A DNA stretch of 64,000 nucleotides from Glaciecola sp965660815 (GCA_965660815.1 CBFIBG010000089.1:124001-188000), one strand, 5' to 3'. Positions 34,197 through 42,992 are shown, counted from the stretch's first letter. Numbers and translations are program-made. Notes: generated by a model from the sequence alone, not told the origin.

Positions 34197-34985
34197 ATGT
34201 ATTGGCGTTGCTTTAGCGGGGTATTAACCCGCGAAATGCTAAAATTTTGGCAACAACGATCTCGTGTATTAAGCGCGTTAGTTAGACCGTTATTGTGGTT
34301 ATTTGTATTTGCAGCGGGTTTTCGTTCAGCTCTTGGGCTGTCCATGATTGAACCTTATGAATCTTATATCCTTTATGAAGAATACATAGTACCGGGGTTA
34401 GCAGCAATGATTGTATTGTTTAATAGCATGCAAGGCTCGCTTTCTATGGTGTACGACAGGGAAATGGGCAGTATGAAAGTATTACTTATGAGTCCCTTTC
34501 CCAGAGAGTTTTTACTTTGCTGCAAGCTAATTGGTAACACTCTTATCTCAGCAGTACAGGTATACATTTTTCTATTATTTGCATTGATCGTAGACGTTGA
34601 ATTAAGCCTACTTGGTTATCTGTACGCCCTACCTGTTATTTTTATTCTAGCGATATTTCTAGGCTCCTTGGGCCTATTGCTAGCAAATTATATCAAACAA
34701 ATGGAGAATTTTGCTGGCGTGATGAACTTCGTCATTTTTCCCATGTTTTTCTTATCAAGCGCGCTGTACCCGTTGTGGAAAATGAGAGAAGCTAACGAAG
34801 TGCTTTACTGGATTTGCCAATTCAATCCATTTACAAGTGGTGTTGAGCTGCTAAGATATAGCTTTTATGAAAAGTTCAATTCACAAGCGTTTGTAGTAAT
34901 CGCCATTGTGAGTTTAATATGCTTTATTGCCGCGGTCAGAAGTTTTGAACCCAAAGCCGGCAAGAAAAAAGGGGGTCCTTCCTAA
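34197..34985 (+). CDS. PQQ-associated ABC-2 type permease (PedC-like)
   Basis: The 262-residue protein has six hydrophobic segments and the ABC-2 motif region AIFLGSLGLLLANYIKQMENFAG with FPMFFLSSALYPLWKM (in part). Export-type permeases of this class normally move substrates outward. In the PedA1A2BC system, however, the genetics point to lanthanide uptake, so the direction and true substrate are unsettled. It completes the operon. The pqqA gene follows 107 bases later. Confidence 0.92.
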   Translation: MYWRCFSGVLTREMLKFWQQRSRVLSALVRPLLWLFVFAAGFRSALGLSMIEPYESYILYEEYIVPGLAAMIVLFNSMQGSLSMVYDREMGSMKVLLMSPFPREFLLCCKLIGNTLISAVQVYIFLLFALIVDVELSLLGYLYALPVIFILAIFLGSLGLLLANYIKQMENFAGVMNFVIFPMFFLSSALYPLWKMREANEVLYWICQFNPFTSGVELLRYSFYEKFNSQAFVVIAIVSLICFIAAVRSFEPKAGKKKGGPS

Positions 34986-35092
34986 GTACATGGGTGCTTT
35001 TACCCCCCTTTTATCCTACTATTGTACGATATGTATTTTTGTAAAATGTACATATACTTTTTACTGTTTATTAACAAACTGGAGTCACGAAT

Positions 35093-35164
35093 ATGTGGAA
35101 GAAGCCTGAATATCAAGAAATGAGATTAGGATTTGAAGTAACTTTATACATCAGCAACAGATAA
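35093..35164 (+). CDS. pqqA: PQQ precursor peptide, 23 aa
   Basis: The peptide begins MWKKPEYQEMRLGFEV and contains the Glu15 and Tyr19 that are joined to form PQQ, in the conserved spacing E-V-T-L-Y. GGAG precedes the ATG by eight bases. It is followed by a terminator before pqqB, which should make the peptide transcript more abundant than the enzymes. The length (23 residues) is normal. The peptide is a ribosomally made precursor processed by PqqD, PqqE, a peptidase, PqqB and PqqC. Confidence 0.96.
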   Translation: MWKKPEYQEMRLGFEVTLYISNR

Positions 35165-35239
35165 TCACTGTTTTTGTATATTAGTTAACAAACAACGGGT
35201 GTTGTCTCAATTCGCATTGTTTGACAGCACTTTAAAAAC

Positions 35240-35264
35240 AGGTTGCTTATGCAGCCTTTTTTTT
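35240..35264 (+). terminator. Terminator/attenuator between pqqA and pqqB
   Basis: AGGTTGC-TTAT-GCAGCCT (one G-U pair) is followed by eight T. It separates pqqA from pqqB and probably allows partial read-through. Confidence 0.8.
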
Positions 35265-35305
35265 ATTTGAATATTGCTATTTAGTCGTGATGAGGTCGTT
35301 ATTTT

Positions 35306-36229
35306 ATGCAAATTCTTGTGCTCGGTGCCGGAGCTGGTGGTGGCGTTCCTCAGTGGAACTGTCACTGTGATGTATGTAAAGGTATAAGACATGGTTCAAT
35401 TGTGGCAAAGGAACGAACGCAGTCCAGTATTGCGGTTAGTGGGAATAATGGAAAAGATTGGATATTAATTAACGCATCACCCGACATTCGCACTCAAATT
35501 AACAACCAATCACAACTTTGGCCTGACGATTCAGTCAAAAGAGGCACGCGTATAAGCTCTATTGTGCTAACAGATAGTCAGATAGACCACACTACAGGTT
35601 TATTAACACTTCGCGAGGGCATGCCTTTGCCCGTATATTGCACAGATGTGGTATACGAAGATTTAACCACTGGCTTTCCCGTATTCAATATGCTCAAACA
35701 TTGGAACGGCGGCCTTTCACGCCACGCCATTCAAACTGATCACCAGCAAGCTTTTTGCCCACAAGGCGCAGGCTCACTTGAATTCAAACCTGTAGTATTA
35801 GAATCCAATGCTCCACCCTATTCAAAATATCGAGACAATATAGTTCCAGGCAATAATATAGGTTTGAAAATAACCGATACTGATACGGGTAAGGTATTGT
35901 TTTACGCACCAGGGTGCATGCAAGCAAGTGACTTAGTTAAACAGATGCTTACTGAAGCAGACTGTGTATTGTTTGACGGAACACTTTGGCTAGACGATGA
36001 AATGATCGCTAATGGATTTAGTAACCGCCTAGGAACACAAATGGGCCACATGCCAGTCAATGGACCCAAGGGCGCTATCAATTTGCTCAACCAGTATGAT
36101 ATTGAGCGAAAGGTACTGATCCATATCAACAACACTAATCCCGTTTTGAACGAAAATTCCAGTGCGCATAGTTCACTATTAGAGCAAGACATTGAACTGG
36201 CATACGACGGCATGCAACTGTCTCTATAA
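35306..36229 (+). CDS. pqqB: PQQ biosynthesis protein PqqB
   Basis: PqqB is a metallo-beta-lactamase fold protein proposed to hydroxylate the tyrosine-derived intermediate. The 307-residue length fits. The N-terminus MQILVLGAGAGGGVPQWNC and the cysteines in CHCDVCKG are typical. The metal-site region LTDSQIDHTTGLLTLREG replaces the usual HxHxDH, as expected for PqqB. It is followed 24 bases later by pqqC. Confidence 0.97.
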   Translation: MQILVLGAGAGGGVPQWNCHCDVCKGIRHGSIVAKERTQSSIAVSGNNGKDWILINASPDIRTQINNQSQLWPDDSVKRGTRISSIVLTDSQIDHTTGLLTLREGMPLPVYCTDVVYEDLTTGFPVFNMLKHWNGGLSRHAIQTDHQQAFCPQGAGSLEFKPVVLESNAPPYSKYRDNIVPGNNIGLKITDTDTGKVLFYAPGCMQASDLVKQMLTEADCVLFDGTLWLDDEMIANGFSNRLGTQMGHMPVNGPKGAINLLNQYDIERKVLIHINNTNPVLNENSSAHSSLLEQDIELAYDGMQLSL

Positions 36230-36253
36230 AACCAATTTTTAAAGAATGTAAAT

Positions 36254-37009
36254 ATGACTGAAAAAGCCCTAACCAAAGACGAATTCGAACAAGCCTTGAG
36301 AGCGAAAGAAAAGTTTTATCATATTAACCATCCGTTTCATAAGCGAATGAATGCTGGTGAATGCAGTAAAGAAGAAATTCAAGGCTGGGTGGCGAATCGA
36401 CTTTATTATCAAATTGCTATCCCTGTAAAAGATGCTGCTGTGCTTGCTAACTGCCCCGATATGCAAACAAGACGGAAGTGGATCCAGAGGATCATTGACC
36501 ACGATGGGCGTGATGGTGACGACACCTTAGGCGGGATCGAAGCATGGTTGCGATTAGGCGAGGCGGTGGGCTTAACCAGAGAAGAGCTTTTAGACGAAAC
36601 GCATCTTTTACCGGGAGTAAAATTTGCGGTTGGGGCGTACGTCAATTTTGTCCGACGTGCTAGCTGGGAAGAGGCAGCCTGCTCCTCGTTAACAGAAATG
36701 TTTGCACCCAAAATTCATCAAAGTCGACTCGACACTTGGCCAGAACATTACGATTGGATCGATCCTGATGGATTTAAATACTTTCAGATGAGATTAAGTC
36801 AAGCTCGTCGTGATGTAAAACACGGATTGGCTATTACACTGGAGCATTTCGTTACTAGAGAGCAACAAACTAAAGCGCTAAATATTCTCCAGTTTAAGTT
36901 GGATATTTTATGGACGATAGCTGATTCGATATGTTTGGCTTATGAACACAAGCGAGTGCCCTTTGATGGTGTCGCTAACCAGACAGTATGTCATAAAGGT
37001 ATGTTATGA
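36254..37009 (+). CDS. pqqC: Pyrroloquinoline-quinone synthase PqqC
   Basis: PqqC is a cofactor-free oxidase that performs the final ring closure and eight-electron oxidation to PQQ. The 251-residue protein has the conserved YHINHPFHKRMNAGE near residue 22 and GWVANRLYYQIAIPVKDAA. The C-terminal block YFQMRLSQARRDVKHGL is also conserved. The stop overlaps pqqD by four bases. Confidence 0.97.
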   Translation: MTEKALTKDEFEQALRAKEKFYHINHPFHKRMNAGECSKEEIQGWVANRLYYQIAIPVKDAAVLANCPDMQTRRKWIQRIIDHDGRDGDDTLGGIEAWLRLGEAVGLTREELLDETHLLPGVKFAVGAYVNFVRRASWEEAACSSLTEMFAPKIHQSRLDTWPEHYDWIDPDGFKYFQMRLSQARRDVKHGLAITLEHFVTREQQTKALNILQFKLDILWTIADSICLAYEHKRVPFDGVANQTVCHKGML

Positions 37010-37272
37010 GCGACACACCTAAACTAAATCCCCTTTTTCGTTTACAGTTTGAAAAAGCTCAAAACTGTCATGTACTGTTATATCCAGAAGGAATGGTTAA
37101 ACTGAGCGAATCAGCAGGTGAGATTTTACTTTTAGTTGATGGCAAACGGTCAAATGACGATATAATCTTATCACTTCAAGAAAGGTTTCCTGATGCAAAA
37201 GACATCATAAAAGATGATGTTGATGCCTTTTTAACGGAAGCCGAGGCGAATAATTGGATAGTTTATGAATAA
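37006..37272 (+). CDS. pqqD: PqqA-binding chaperone PqqD
   Basis: PqqD binds the precursor peptide and presents it to the radical enzyme PqqE. The 88-residue length is normal, with FRLQFEKAQNCHVLLYPEGMV followed by LSESAGEILLLVDGKRS (the family core; each given in part). It overlaps both neighbours (four bases with pqqC, eight with pqqE), so the three are tightly coupled. Confidence 0.95.
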   Translation: MSDTPKLNPLFRLQFEKAQNCHVLLYPEGMVKLSESAGEILLLVDGKRSNDDIILSLQERFPDAKDIIKDDVDAFLTEAEANNWIVYE

Positions 37273-38416
37273 TGCACAATCTCAGGCACTTAATAAAGAC
37301 ATCGATGTTGGACCACCACTGTGGCTTCTCGCCGAATTAACATATGAGTGTCCTCTGCATTGTCCTTATTGTTCTAATCCAGTAAACATGGAAGATAGAA
37401 CCAAAGAAATTAGTACCGACGATTGGATTAGAGTGTTGACACAAGCTCGCGAAATGGGAGCCGTTCAGCTTGGTTTTTCAGGTGGAGAACCCCTACTTAG
37501 AAAAGACCTAGAAACCTTAGTAGAACATGCCAGATCTCTTGGTTTTTATTCAAATTTGATCACTTCAGGAATAGGACTTACCGAAAAGCGTATTGCTAAA
37601 TTGAAAGAAGCAGGGCTAGATCATATACAATTGAGTTTTCAAGCTGCCAACGCTGAAGCAAACGACCTAATAGGGAATAAACGCCACTCGTTTGAACAAA
37701 AGCGAAAAGTCGCCAAGCTGGTTAAAGAATACGACTACCCTATGGTACTGAATTTTTGTATAACCGCTCAAAATATTGATCAAATCGCGGATGTAATGGA
37801 CTTAAGCACGGAGCTTAATGCGGATTATGTTGAACTTGCTACTGTTCAATATTATGGTTGGGCGTATGAAAATAGACAGCATCTGTTGCCCACTCAAGAA
37901 CAGTTAATTGAAGCAGAAGCTTACGTTAATCGGTATAGAGATAGTCAACAAGGCAAGGGTCCTAAATTTATTTTTGTAACGCCAGATTACTTTGAAACTC
38001 GACCGAAAGCCTGCATGAACGGCTGGGCGAGTACCTTTTTAACAGTAACGCCAGACGGCACTAGCCTGCCGTGCCATAGTGCAAAAATATTGCCTTTGAG
38101 CTTTCCTAATGTGAAAACAAAAAGTCTTCAGGATATTTGGCATAATGACTTTAGTTTTAATCACTTTAGAGGCGATGACTGGATGCCATCACCTTGTAAA
38201 ACCTGCGATGAAAAAGACAAGGATTTCGGTGGATGCCGCTGCCAAGCATTTATGTTAACTGGTGACATGTATAAAACCGACCCAGTCTGTGACAAATCAC
38301 CTGATCACCATCTTATTAAACAAGCGATATCCCAAGCGGGTAATAAGCCTGATACACAACTAAAATACAGGGTACTAGAGAAAGACATTATAGATGTAAA
38401 AGCATTAGTCGATTGA
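37265..38416 (+). CDS. pqqE: Radical SAM enzyme PqqE
   Basis: PqqE forms the carbon-carbon bond between Glu and Tyr in PqqA. The radical SAM cluster motif CPLHCPYC is at residues 31-38 and GFSGGEPLL at about 74. A C-terminal SPASM domain has cysteines from about residue 251 (CMNGW) to CKTCDEKDKDFGGCRC and CDKSPD. The 383 residues fit the family. Confidence 0.97.
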   Translation: MNNAQSQALNKDIDVGPPLWLLAELTYECPLHCPYCSNPVNMEDRTKEISTDDWIRVLTQAREMGAVQLGFSGGEPLLRKDLETLVEHARSLGFYSNLITSGIGLTEKRIAKLKEAGLDHIQLSFQAANAEANDLIGNKRHSFEQKRKVAKLVKEYDYPMVLNFCITAQNIDQIADVMDLSTELNADYVELATVQYYGWAYENRQHLLPTQEQLIEAEAYVNRYRDSQQGKGPKFIFVTPDYFETRPKACMNGWASTFLTVTPDGTSLPCHSAKILPLSFPNVKTKSLQDIWHNDFSFNHFRGDDWMPSPCKTCDEKDKDFGGCRCQAFMLTGDMYKTDPVCDKSPDHHLIKQAISQAGNKPDTQLKYRVLEKDIIDVKALVD

Positions 38417-38435
38417 ATGTGCACTACAAAAATCT

Positions 38436-39827
38436 ATGCAAATAGTACCTTTTGTTACAGACAATGATCCTTATGTAGCGGTCTTTGCGCTTAAAACGCC
38501 CGCATATGATCACTCTGGATTGAGCCACTTAGTTGAGCATATGGTCTTTAGAGGCTGTTCCGACTACCCCGCCAGTCACGAACTGTTTATAACAAACAGC
38601 TTATTGCCTGCCAATATAAACGCAACCACAGAGAATGGTTTTACTTTCTACTACCTTGAGTCTGAAGTAGAAATAGTATTTATAGAGCTTTTCAAGTTCT
38701 TAACGGCCGGGCTCTTTCAGACTCGCTATTCTCAAAGCGAGTTTTTAATAGAAAGAGATGGTGTTGTGTACCAAGAACTACTGATGTACGAAGCAATTCC
38801 TGACTATGAAAACTATTCAAGAGCCATTAGAGGCTCTCAATCCAAATGTGATATTTACAACTATGGCGGTTTCAGTGATATGCTGTCTGTAAATGACATG
38901 CAGCGATTAGTGAATTACAAAAACGCGCATTATCAGCCTAGTGCAGTAACCGTATTTATCCAAGCTTCTGGCTCTGCGTTAGCTGAACTAAAAGGTAAAT
39001 TAGACTACCAGCAACTTACTACCGAAAAGCCTTGCAAACAAGACATTTCGCACATACCAATACCCAAAAACAAGCTAAGCGAAAATTCACTGTTTGTGGT
39101 CAGTTTTTTCATTCATTGTGATTTTTATTATTCATTCAAAGAGTACGAATACCATATTCAACAATCTCTCGACCTCCAAGACATTTTAGTGATAGAAGAA
39201 GACATCACTTTAAATGGTCTGTTTGCCGTAAGGATAATATGCAAAGAGCCAGAAAAGAGTAAGGAACGCTTACTATCGACTATTCAAGATCTCAGCATTA
39301 TAAAACGTGATTTTGTCTATGAATGCAGTAAACAACGAGGATTTGTGAAAAAATGCATCGAACAATACCTCTCTAATGCCTGTCAATTTGTACGTTCTAA
39401 AGAACTTTATGATTATCTAAACACCAGTGAAATTAGTCACACAGATGATATAAAAACAGTTAATGCATCACATGTTATTCACGAACCAGTTCTTCGTTCA
39501 TCGCTTTTAGCCAGACAGCTCAATTCGTATTTATCGCTTGATAATATAGCCCCTTTACCGAAATTCTTTGATTCTCTTCTTGTAATTGAAAACGCCAACC
39601 AGTTTCGTCAAAAAGATCATCGGCACTGGCTTTTCGAAATAGAAGAATGTTGGCAGCCTAATTTAATAGAAAAGATTATAGAGCCTGAATTTTGGAGTCC
39701 ACGATTAAAAGGAGATTGCTATGCTATGGGGCTAGGAAAGCACAACAATCGACTTTTTCTATACGGTGTGAATGATATCAAGACTGACTCAAGGCACGAG
39801 TTTTACACACACTATTTAAACGCCTAA
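38436..39827 (+). CDS. pqqF: Short PqqF-like M16 peptidase, N-terminal half only
   Basis: The 463-residue protein has the inverted zinc motif HLVEH (residues 31-35) and the later Glu in RDGVVYQELLMYE. Catalytic parts of an M16 peptidase are therefore present near the N-terminus. Classical PqqF is about 760 residues with further M16 domains. This one stops after about one and a half domains, and the next gene runs the other way. It may be a shortened but active peptidase needing a partner, as in two-subunit PqqF/PqqG. The start is uncertain: only the ATG at 38436 suits, and no good ribosome binding site precedes it. Confidence 0.78.
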   Translation: MQIVPFVTDNDPYVAVFALKTPAYDHSGLSHLVEHMVFRGCSDYPASHELFITNSLLPANINATTENGFTFYYLESEVEIVFIELFKFLTAGLFQTRYSQSEFLIERDGVVYQELLMYEAIPDYENYSRAIRGSQSKCDIYNYGGFSDMLSVNDMQRLVNYKNAHYQPSAVTVFIQASGSALAELKGKLDYQQLTTEKPCKQDISHIPIPKNKLSENSLFVVSFFIHCDFYYSFKEYEYHIQQSLDLQDILVIEEDITLNGLFAVRIICKEPEKSKERLLSTIQDLSIIKRDFVYECSKQRGFVKKCIEQYLSNACQFVRSKELYDYLNTSEISHTDDIKTVNASHVIHEPVLRSSLLARQLNSYLSLDNIAPLPKFFDSLLVIENANQFRQKDHRHWLFEIEECWQPNLIEKIIEPEFWSPRLKGDCYAMGLGKHNNRLFLYGVNDIKTDSRHEFYTHYLNA

Positions 39828-39835
39828 CGTAACAA

Positions 39836-40582
39836 TCAATCTAGAGTTTGAATAAACGCTGCCAGATCTTTTGCACCAGCATCAAGTAGCTTATGACCGA
39901 TTTCTTTGTTTGCTAAAGACGCTTTAGAGCCAATTCGACCGTCTGGAAACGTATTGCGATAATCCGAGGCATCTTTAAATCGACCTTTTGGCGCTATTTC
40001 AGGACTTAGCTTGCCGTCTGGAAAATTATCTCCTGTAAACACCGCCATAGTGAGTGAGATTTCAGAAACAGTGGCATGCATCCCGTCGTTTTCAGGAATA
40101 AGCTCTTTTAAGAGCTTATTCACAGTAGGCAAGTCCCACCAATTTTTTTGTGCTAACGTAAAATCCACGCCTTTATCGTCGGCAGTTTGCGAAAAGCTAT
40201 AATCCGCGTAAATGTCTACAAAAGCAGTCGATAAAGGGGCGATGTTGCCCCCATGTCCGTTGAACCAAATAATATTTTTAAATCCGTGCTTCACTAAACT
40301 GGCCACCCAATCTTTCACCGCCAAAATCATAGTTGAGGGCTTAAGGGAAATGGTTCCTGGAAAACCCAAATGATGATGAGCGTTTCCTACGTTAAAGGTA
40401 GGAGCAACCAAGACATCGCACAACTTTTCACACTCCAGTGCTATGGCCTCAGGACAAATCGCGTCTGTGCCAAGAAGTCCAGTCGGTCCATGTTGCTCAG
40501 TCGACCCGACTGGAACGATTATAGTTTGATTATTTTTAAGGTATGCCTCTACCTGCTGCCAAGAAGAATTATGTAATATCAT
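39836..40582 (-). CDS. Creatininase-family amidohydrolase, MftE-like
   Basis: The 248-residue protein has the family metal sites. These are PVGSTEQHGPTGLLGTDA (Glu, His and Asp ligands), NAHHHLGFPGTISL, NGHGGN, and HATVSEISL in place of HAGExETS. It is therefore probably an active metal-dependent amidase. Relatives include creatinine amidohydrolase and MftE, the peptidase that trims the mycofactocin precursor peptide, another ribosomal redox cofactor. It ends nine bases from the convergent pqqF-like gene. A role in trimming PqqA is an attractive but untested inference; a separate amidase role is equally possible. Confidence 0.85.
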   Translation of the reverse strand: MILHNSSWQQVEAYLKNNQTIIVPVGSTEQHGPTGLLGTDAICPEAIALECEKLCDVLVAPTFNVGNAHHHLGFPGTISLKPSTMILAVKDWVASLVKHGFKNIIWFNGHGGNIAPLSTAFVDIYADYSFSQTADDKGVDFTLAQKNWWDLPTVNKLLKELIPENDGMHATVSEISLTMAVFTGDNFPDGKLSPEIAPKGRFKDASDYRNTFPDGRIGSKASLANKEIGHKLLDAGAKDLAAFIQTLD

Positions 40583-40698
40583 ATTTAAATATCTATATTT
40601 GATTTAATACAAGCTGTTATACGCTTTTGCTAATAGAATTTCCATAATAGTTCTGAAAAATGGGTGTAAACTAATATTAGATTATCTGTATGAGTCAG

Positions 40699-41085
40699 TT
40701 AATCCGATAGATTAGAAATTAAAGTCTCTGAATTCAATAGCGCATATTGCCGATCGTAAATTTGCCCACTCTCATCAAAAAACAGCAATTCCGCAATATC
40801 TGCATTATAGCGCTCTATAAATTCATCAGTTTGTGGATACCCTGTTCTTGCAATTAAGAAATTTACTGTGTCTTTCAGACTTTCTTGAGCCTCGTTAATT
40901 TGCATCGCCTGCTGATTACTCACTACACGATTTAAATCATAAATAAACACCACAGACTTTTTCCCGTTACCAATGTTCGTCAAATCAATGTCGATAGGTT
41001 TAGGTAACGAAACGATGAATGCGACCACGATGGCAACGATAAATAATAAGATGACCAGAGTCTTTTGTTGTGCTTTTGAAATCAT
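40699..41085 (-). CDS. Membrane-anchored protein of unknown function, 128 aa
   Basis: One hydrophobic helix (about residues 8-27) anchors a small periplasmic domain. The domain has a strand (KKSVVFIYDLNRV) followed by helices and a C-terminal strand (IAELLFFDESGQI), which looks like a thioredoxin-like fold without the cysteine pair. I do not recognise a family. It is read in the same direction as the creatininase gene, 116 bases away, and may be independent. Confidence 0.62.
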   Translation of the reverse strand: MISKAQQKTLVILLFIVAIVVAFIVSLPKPIDIDLTNIGNGKKSVVFIYDLNRVVSNQQAMQINEAQESLKDTVNFLIARTGYPQTDEFIERYNADIAELLFFDESGQIYDRQYALLNSETLISNLSD

Positions 41086-41175
41086 AAAATCTAATTAAGA
41101 GAAATGTGGATATAATCAATAAAGCCAAAGCGAACAAAAAGTTTAATTTACATTAAGTCCGTGAAACCTGTCATT

Positions 41176-41205
41176 TCGATTGTCTGAAGATCTTCAGACA
41201 ATCGA
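41176..41205. repeat. Perfect 30-bp palindrome
   Basis: Each half is TCGATTGTCTGAAGA or its exact complement, with no spacer. It lies 30 bases past the end of the MOSC gene. It has no T-run on the minus strand, so it is not a classical terminator. It could be a strong operator, a REP-like element or a cruciform site. Confidence 0.85.
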
Positions 41206-41234
41206 GATTGAGGAAACTGGTATGGAACCATGGA

Positions 41235-41888
41235 TTATTCCCATTGGAATGTCCATTCATCAGATAAGCCATTGATATGAATTGGCGTGCTCGACGCTAC
41301 TTTCTTCTCTCTTAAGTCCCCCCAAAGTTCCCATACTTTTGAAACGCTATAGTCGTGTTGGATGCGCTCAACTAAACTGAACGTGTTGCCTGTTTCTACT
41401 TTCCCAGGCTCTAGCACTCGGTAGTACCATCCCGATGCCTCTAATGCGATTAATAAGGCCATCATGTGTGCATTACCAATATGCTGGTTCACTTTCCAAC
41501 AAGGCATTCTTGGTTGACTGACTTGCAGCAATGTAGACCCGACTTTATAAATATCACCAATAAAAACAGATTCATCTGTCATGCCAATAGTTGAAAAATT
41601 TTCACCTAAACACGGACTAGAAAACTTTTCTTTTAAGTGCGGCAAAGCTTCGCTTAATGACTGATAGTTTTCTTTGGGAAATTGATAAACGGCCTTTTCC
41701 AACCCGCCATGCACCCTCCTATCTGCTTGAAAGTCACCTTCAAGACCCAGTTCAGTGACCGACACTGGACCACTTACCGAGATTTTGTTGATACCAGAGG
41801 GAACACTATTCTTACCTAAGGTAGTGGGCTGAGCTATGCAAACAGTTTGCAATGTAGGCTGCTTAGAAGATTGAATTGGAGTGGTCAT
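41235..41888 (-). CDS. MOSC domain protein
   Basis: The 217-residue protein has the MOSC (molybdenum cofactor sulfurase C-terminal) fold with LGLEGDFQADRRVHGGLEKAVYQFP (in part) and the conserved cysteine in ASSPCLGENFS and PRMPCWK. YiiM/YuaD-type members bind molybdenum cofactor and reduce N-hydroxylated compounds. It lies 17 bases after the HugZ-like gene and is probably co-transcribed with it. Molybdopterin genes moaD and moaE occur 11 kb away. Confidence 0.88.
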   Translation of the reverse strand: MTTPIQSSKQPTLQTVCIAQPTTLGKNSVPSGINKISVSGPVSVTELGLEGDFQADRRVHGGLEKAVYQFPKENYQSLSEALPHLKEKFSSPCLGENFSTIGMTDESVFIGDIYKVGSTLLQVSQPRMPCWKVNQHIGNAHMMALLIALEASGWYYRVLEPGKVETGNTFSLVERIQHDYSVSKVWELWGDLREKKVASSTPIHINGLSDEWTFQWE

Positions 41889-41905
41889 GCTTGAAGTCTC
41901 TAGGA

Positions 41906-42397
41906 TTAGTTTCTTGAAGGTGAGGTATTGATCGTAAAAAGATCTTTTGGATCAACTTCATGCGCAGCACCAAAACCCGCTACATACCGACCAGATTGTG
42001 GTACTAACTCAATCATCTCGAAATCAGTTAACCCTCTTAATGTGAGCATAATATTTCCAAACTTTTCTTCAAATTGAGTTATTAACGATTTCCATTGTTT
42101 CGTATTTCGAGAAACACGTTGGCATGAGCATTCATAGGTGAGCCTTTTACGGGCAAACAATTGAACCGTTTGGGACTCGTCTTCTATCAACATAATGGTC
42201 GCCGATTTTTTAGAAATTAAGTGAGTGGTATGTGCTGACAACTGGCTTACGTAAATAAAAAAGTGCCTATTTTCATTCACCACAAACGGAGCATAACTCG
42301 CATGGGGAGAATCCTGTTCATTGGTTGTACTTAAAATAAGTGTCTTGACTCTAGAAGGAAAATTAAGGTATTCCAATTGCAGTTTATCGCGATCCAT
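41906..42397 (-). CDS. HugZ/HutZ-like FMN or haem-binding split-barrel protein
   Basis: The 163-residue protein has the pyridoxamine 5'-phosphate oxidase-like split barrel (RVKTLILSTTNEQDSPHASY, YAPFVVNENRHFFIYVSQL in part). The C-terminal GRYVAGFGAAHEVDP is typical of HugZ/HutZ haem-utilisation proteins. The family binds haem and may degrade or store it. No haem uptake genes are adjacent, so the function could differ. It precedes the MOSC gene in a likely two-gene operon. Confidence 0.8.
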   Translation of the reverse strand: MDRDKLQLEYLNFPSRVKTLILSTTNEQDSPHASYAPFVVNENRHFFIYVSQLSAHTTHLISKKSATIMLIEDESQTVQLFARKRLTYECSCQRVSRNTKQWKSLITQFEEKFGNIMLTLRGLTDFEMIELVPQSGRYVAGFGAAHEVDPKDLFTINTSPSRN

Positions 42398-42731
42398 ATA
42401 ACAAACCCTATAAGTGTGTATACCAATTCACCGAATTAAATTGAGTATGTATTTCGATTGATATTGATAATTGAGCCAGACAATATTTTACTGACCATAG
42501 CCTAATCTAATCAAAAACTATAAGTAAAGAAAGACTTTTAAGCTTCTAACAATAAAATACAAGTTTTTAGGATTTGCAATTTCAAACTCAATCAAGAATG
42601 TGTGGGTGCTTATCCACTAGGTCGTAAATGTGTAACCAGAGAGGTACATTGCATAGACCATATACAACTGTGTAGTGTATTTTTCTGTGGTTAAGGCTAC
42701 AATATAAGAATTAAAAACACAGGAGCCAAAC
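42398..42731. other. Divergent intergenic region, HugZ-like / ubiK
   Basis: This 334-base AT-rich stretch should contain both promoters. I see no motif, repeat or coding frame in it that I can name. Confidence 0.4.
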
Positions 42732-42992
42732 ATGCTTGATCCAAAGAAATTGGAAGAAATAGCAAAAAACATATCGAATGCCATTCCACCTGGTATGAAA
42801 ACGATGGCAGGGGAAGCTGAAGAAAGAGTCAAAACGGTACTGCAGTCTCAATTACAAAAACTAGATTTTGTAAGCAGAGAAGAGTTTGATGTGCAAAGCC
42901 AAGTGCTTATTAGGACTAGAGAGAAACTCGAAGCTTTGGAGGCCAGATTAGCTGAATTGGAAAATGATATAGATGAACCCGAAGATAAGTAA
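42732..42992 (+). CDS. ubiK: Ubiquinone biosynthesis accessory factor UbiK
   Basis: The 86-residue coiled-coil protein (formerly YqiC/BMFP) begins MLDPKKLEEIAKNISNAIPP and ends in a long heptad helix (FVSREEFDVQSQVLIRTREK). UbiK helps aerobic ubiquinone synthesis by binding UbiJ and lipid. Two other ubiquinone genes, ubiA and ubiC, lie on the opposite strand just downstream. Confidence 0.92.
   Translation: MLDPKKLEEIAKNISNAIPPGMKTMAGEAEERVKTVLQSQLQKLDFVSREEFDVQSQVLIRTREKLEALEARLAELENDIDEPEDK

Noticed and set aside
35008..35030. Possible copy of the regulon motif upstream of pqqA (CCTACTATTGTAC)
   Set aside because: Only the CCTACT part matches; the central TTTAG and GGAGG arm are missing, so it was not counted.
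34927..35109. Open frame between the ABC-2 permease and pqqA
   Set aside because: It overlaps the permease end and the pqqA start in another frame and has no ribosome binding site; pqqA is the real gene here.
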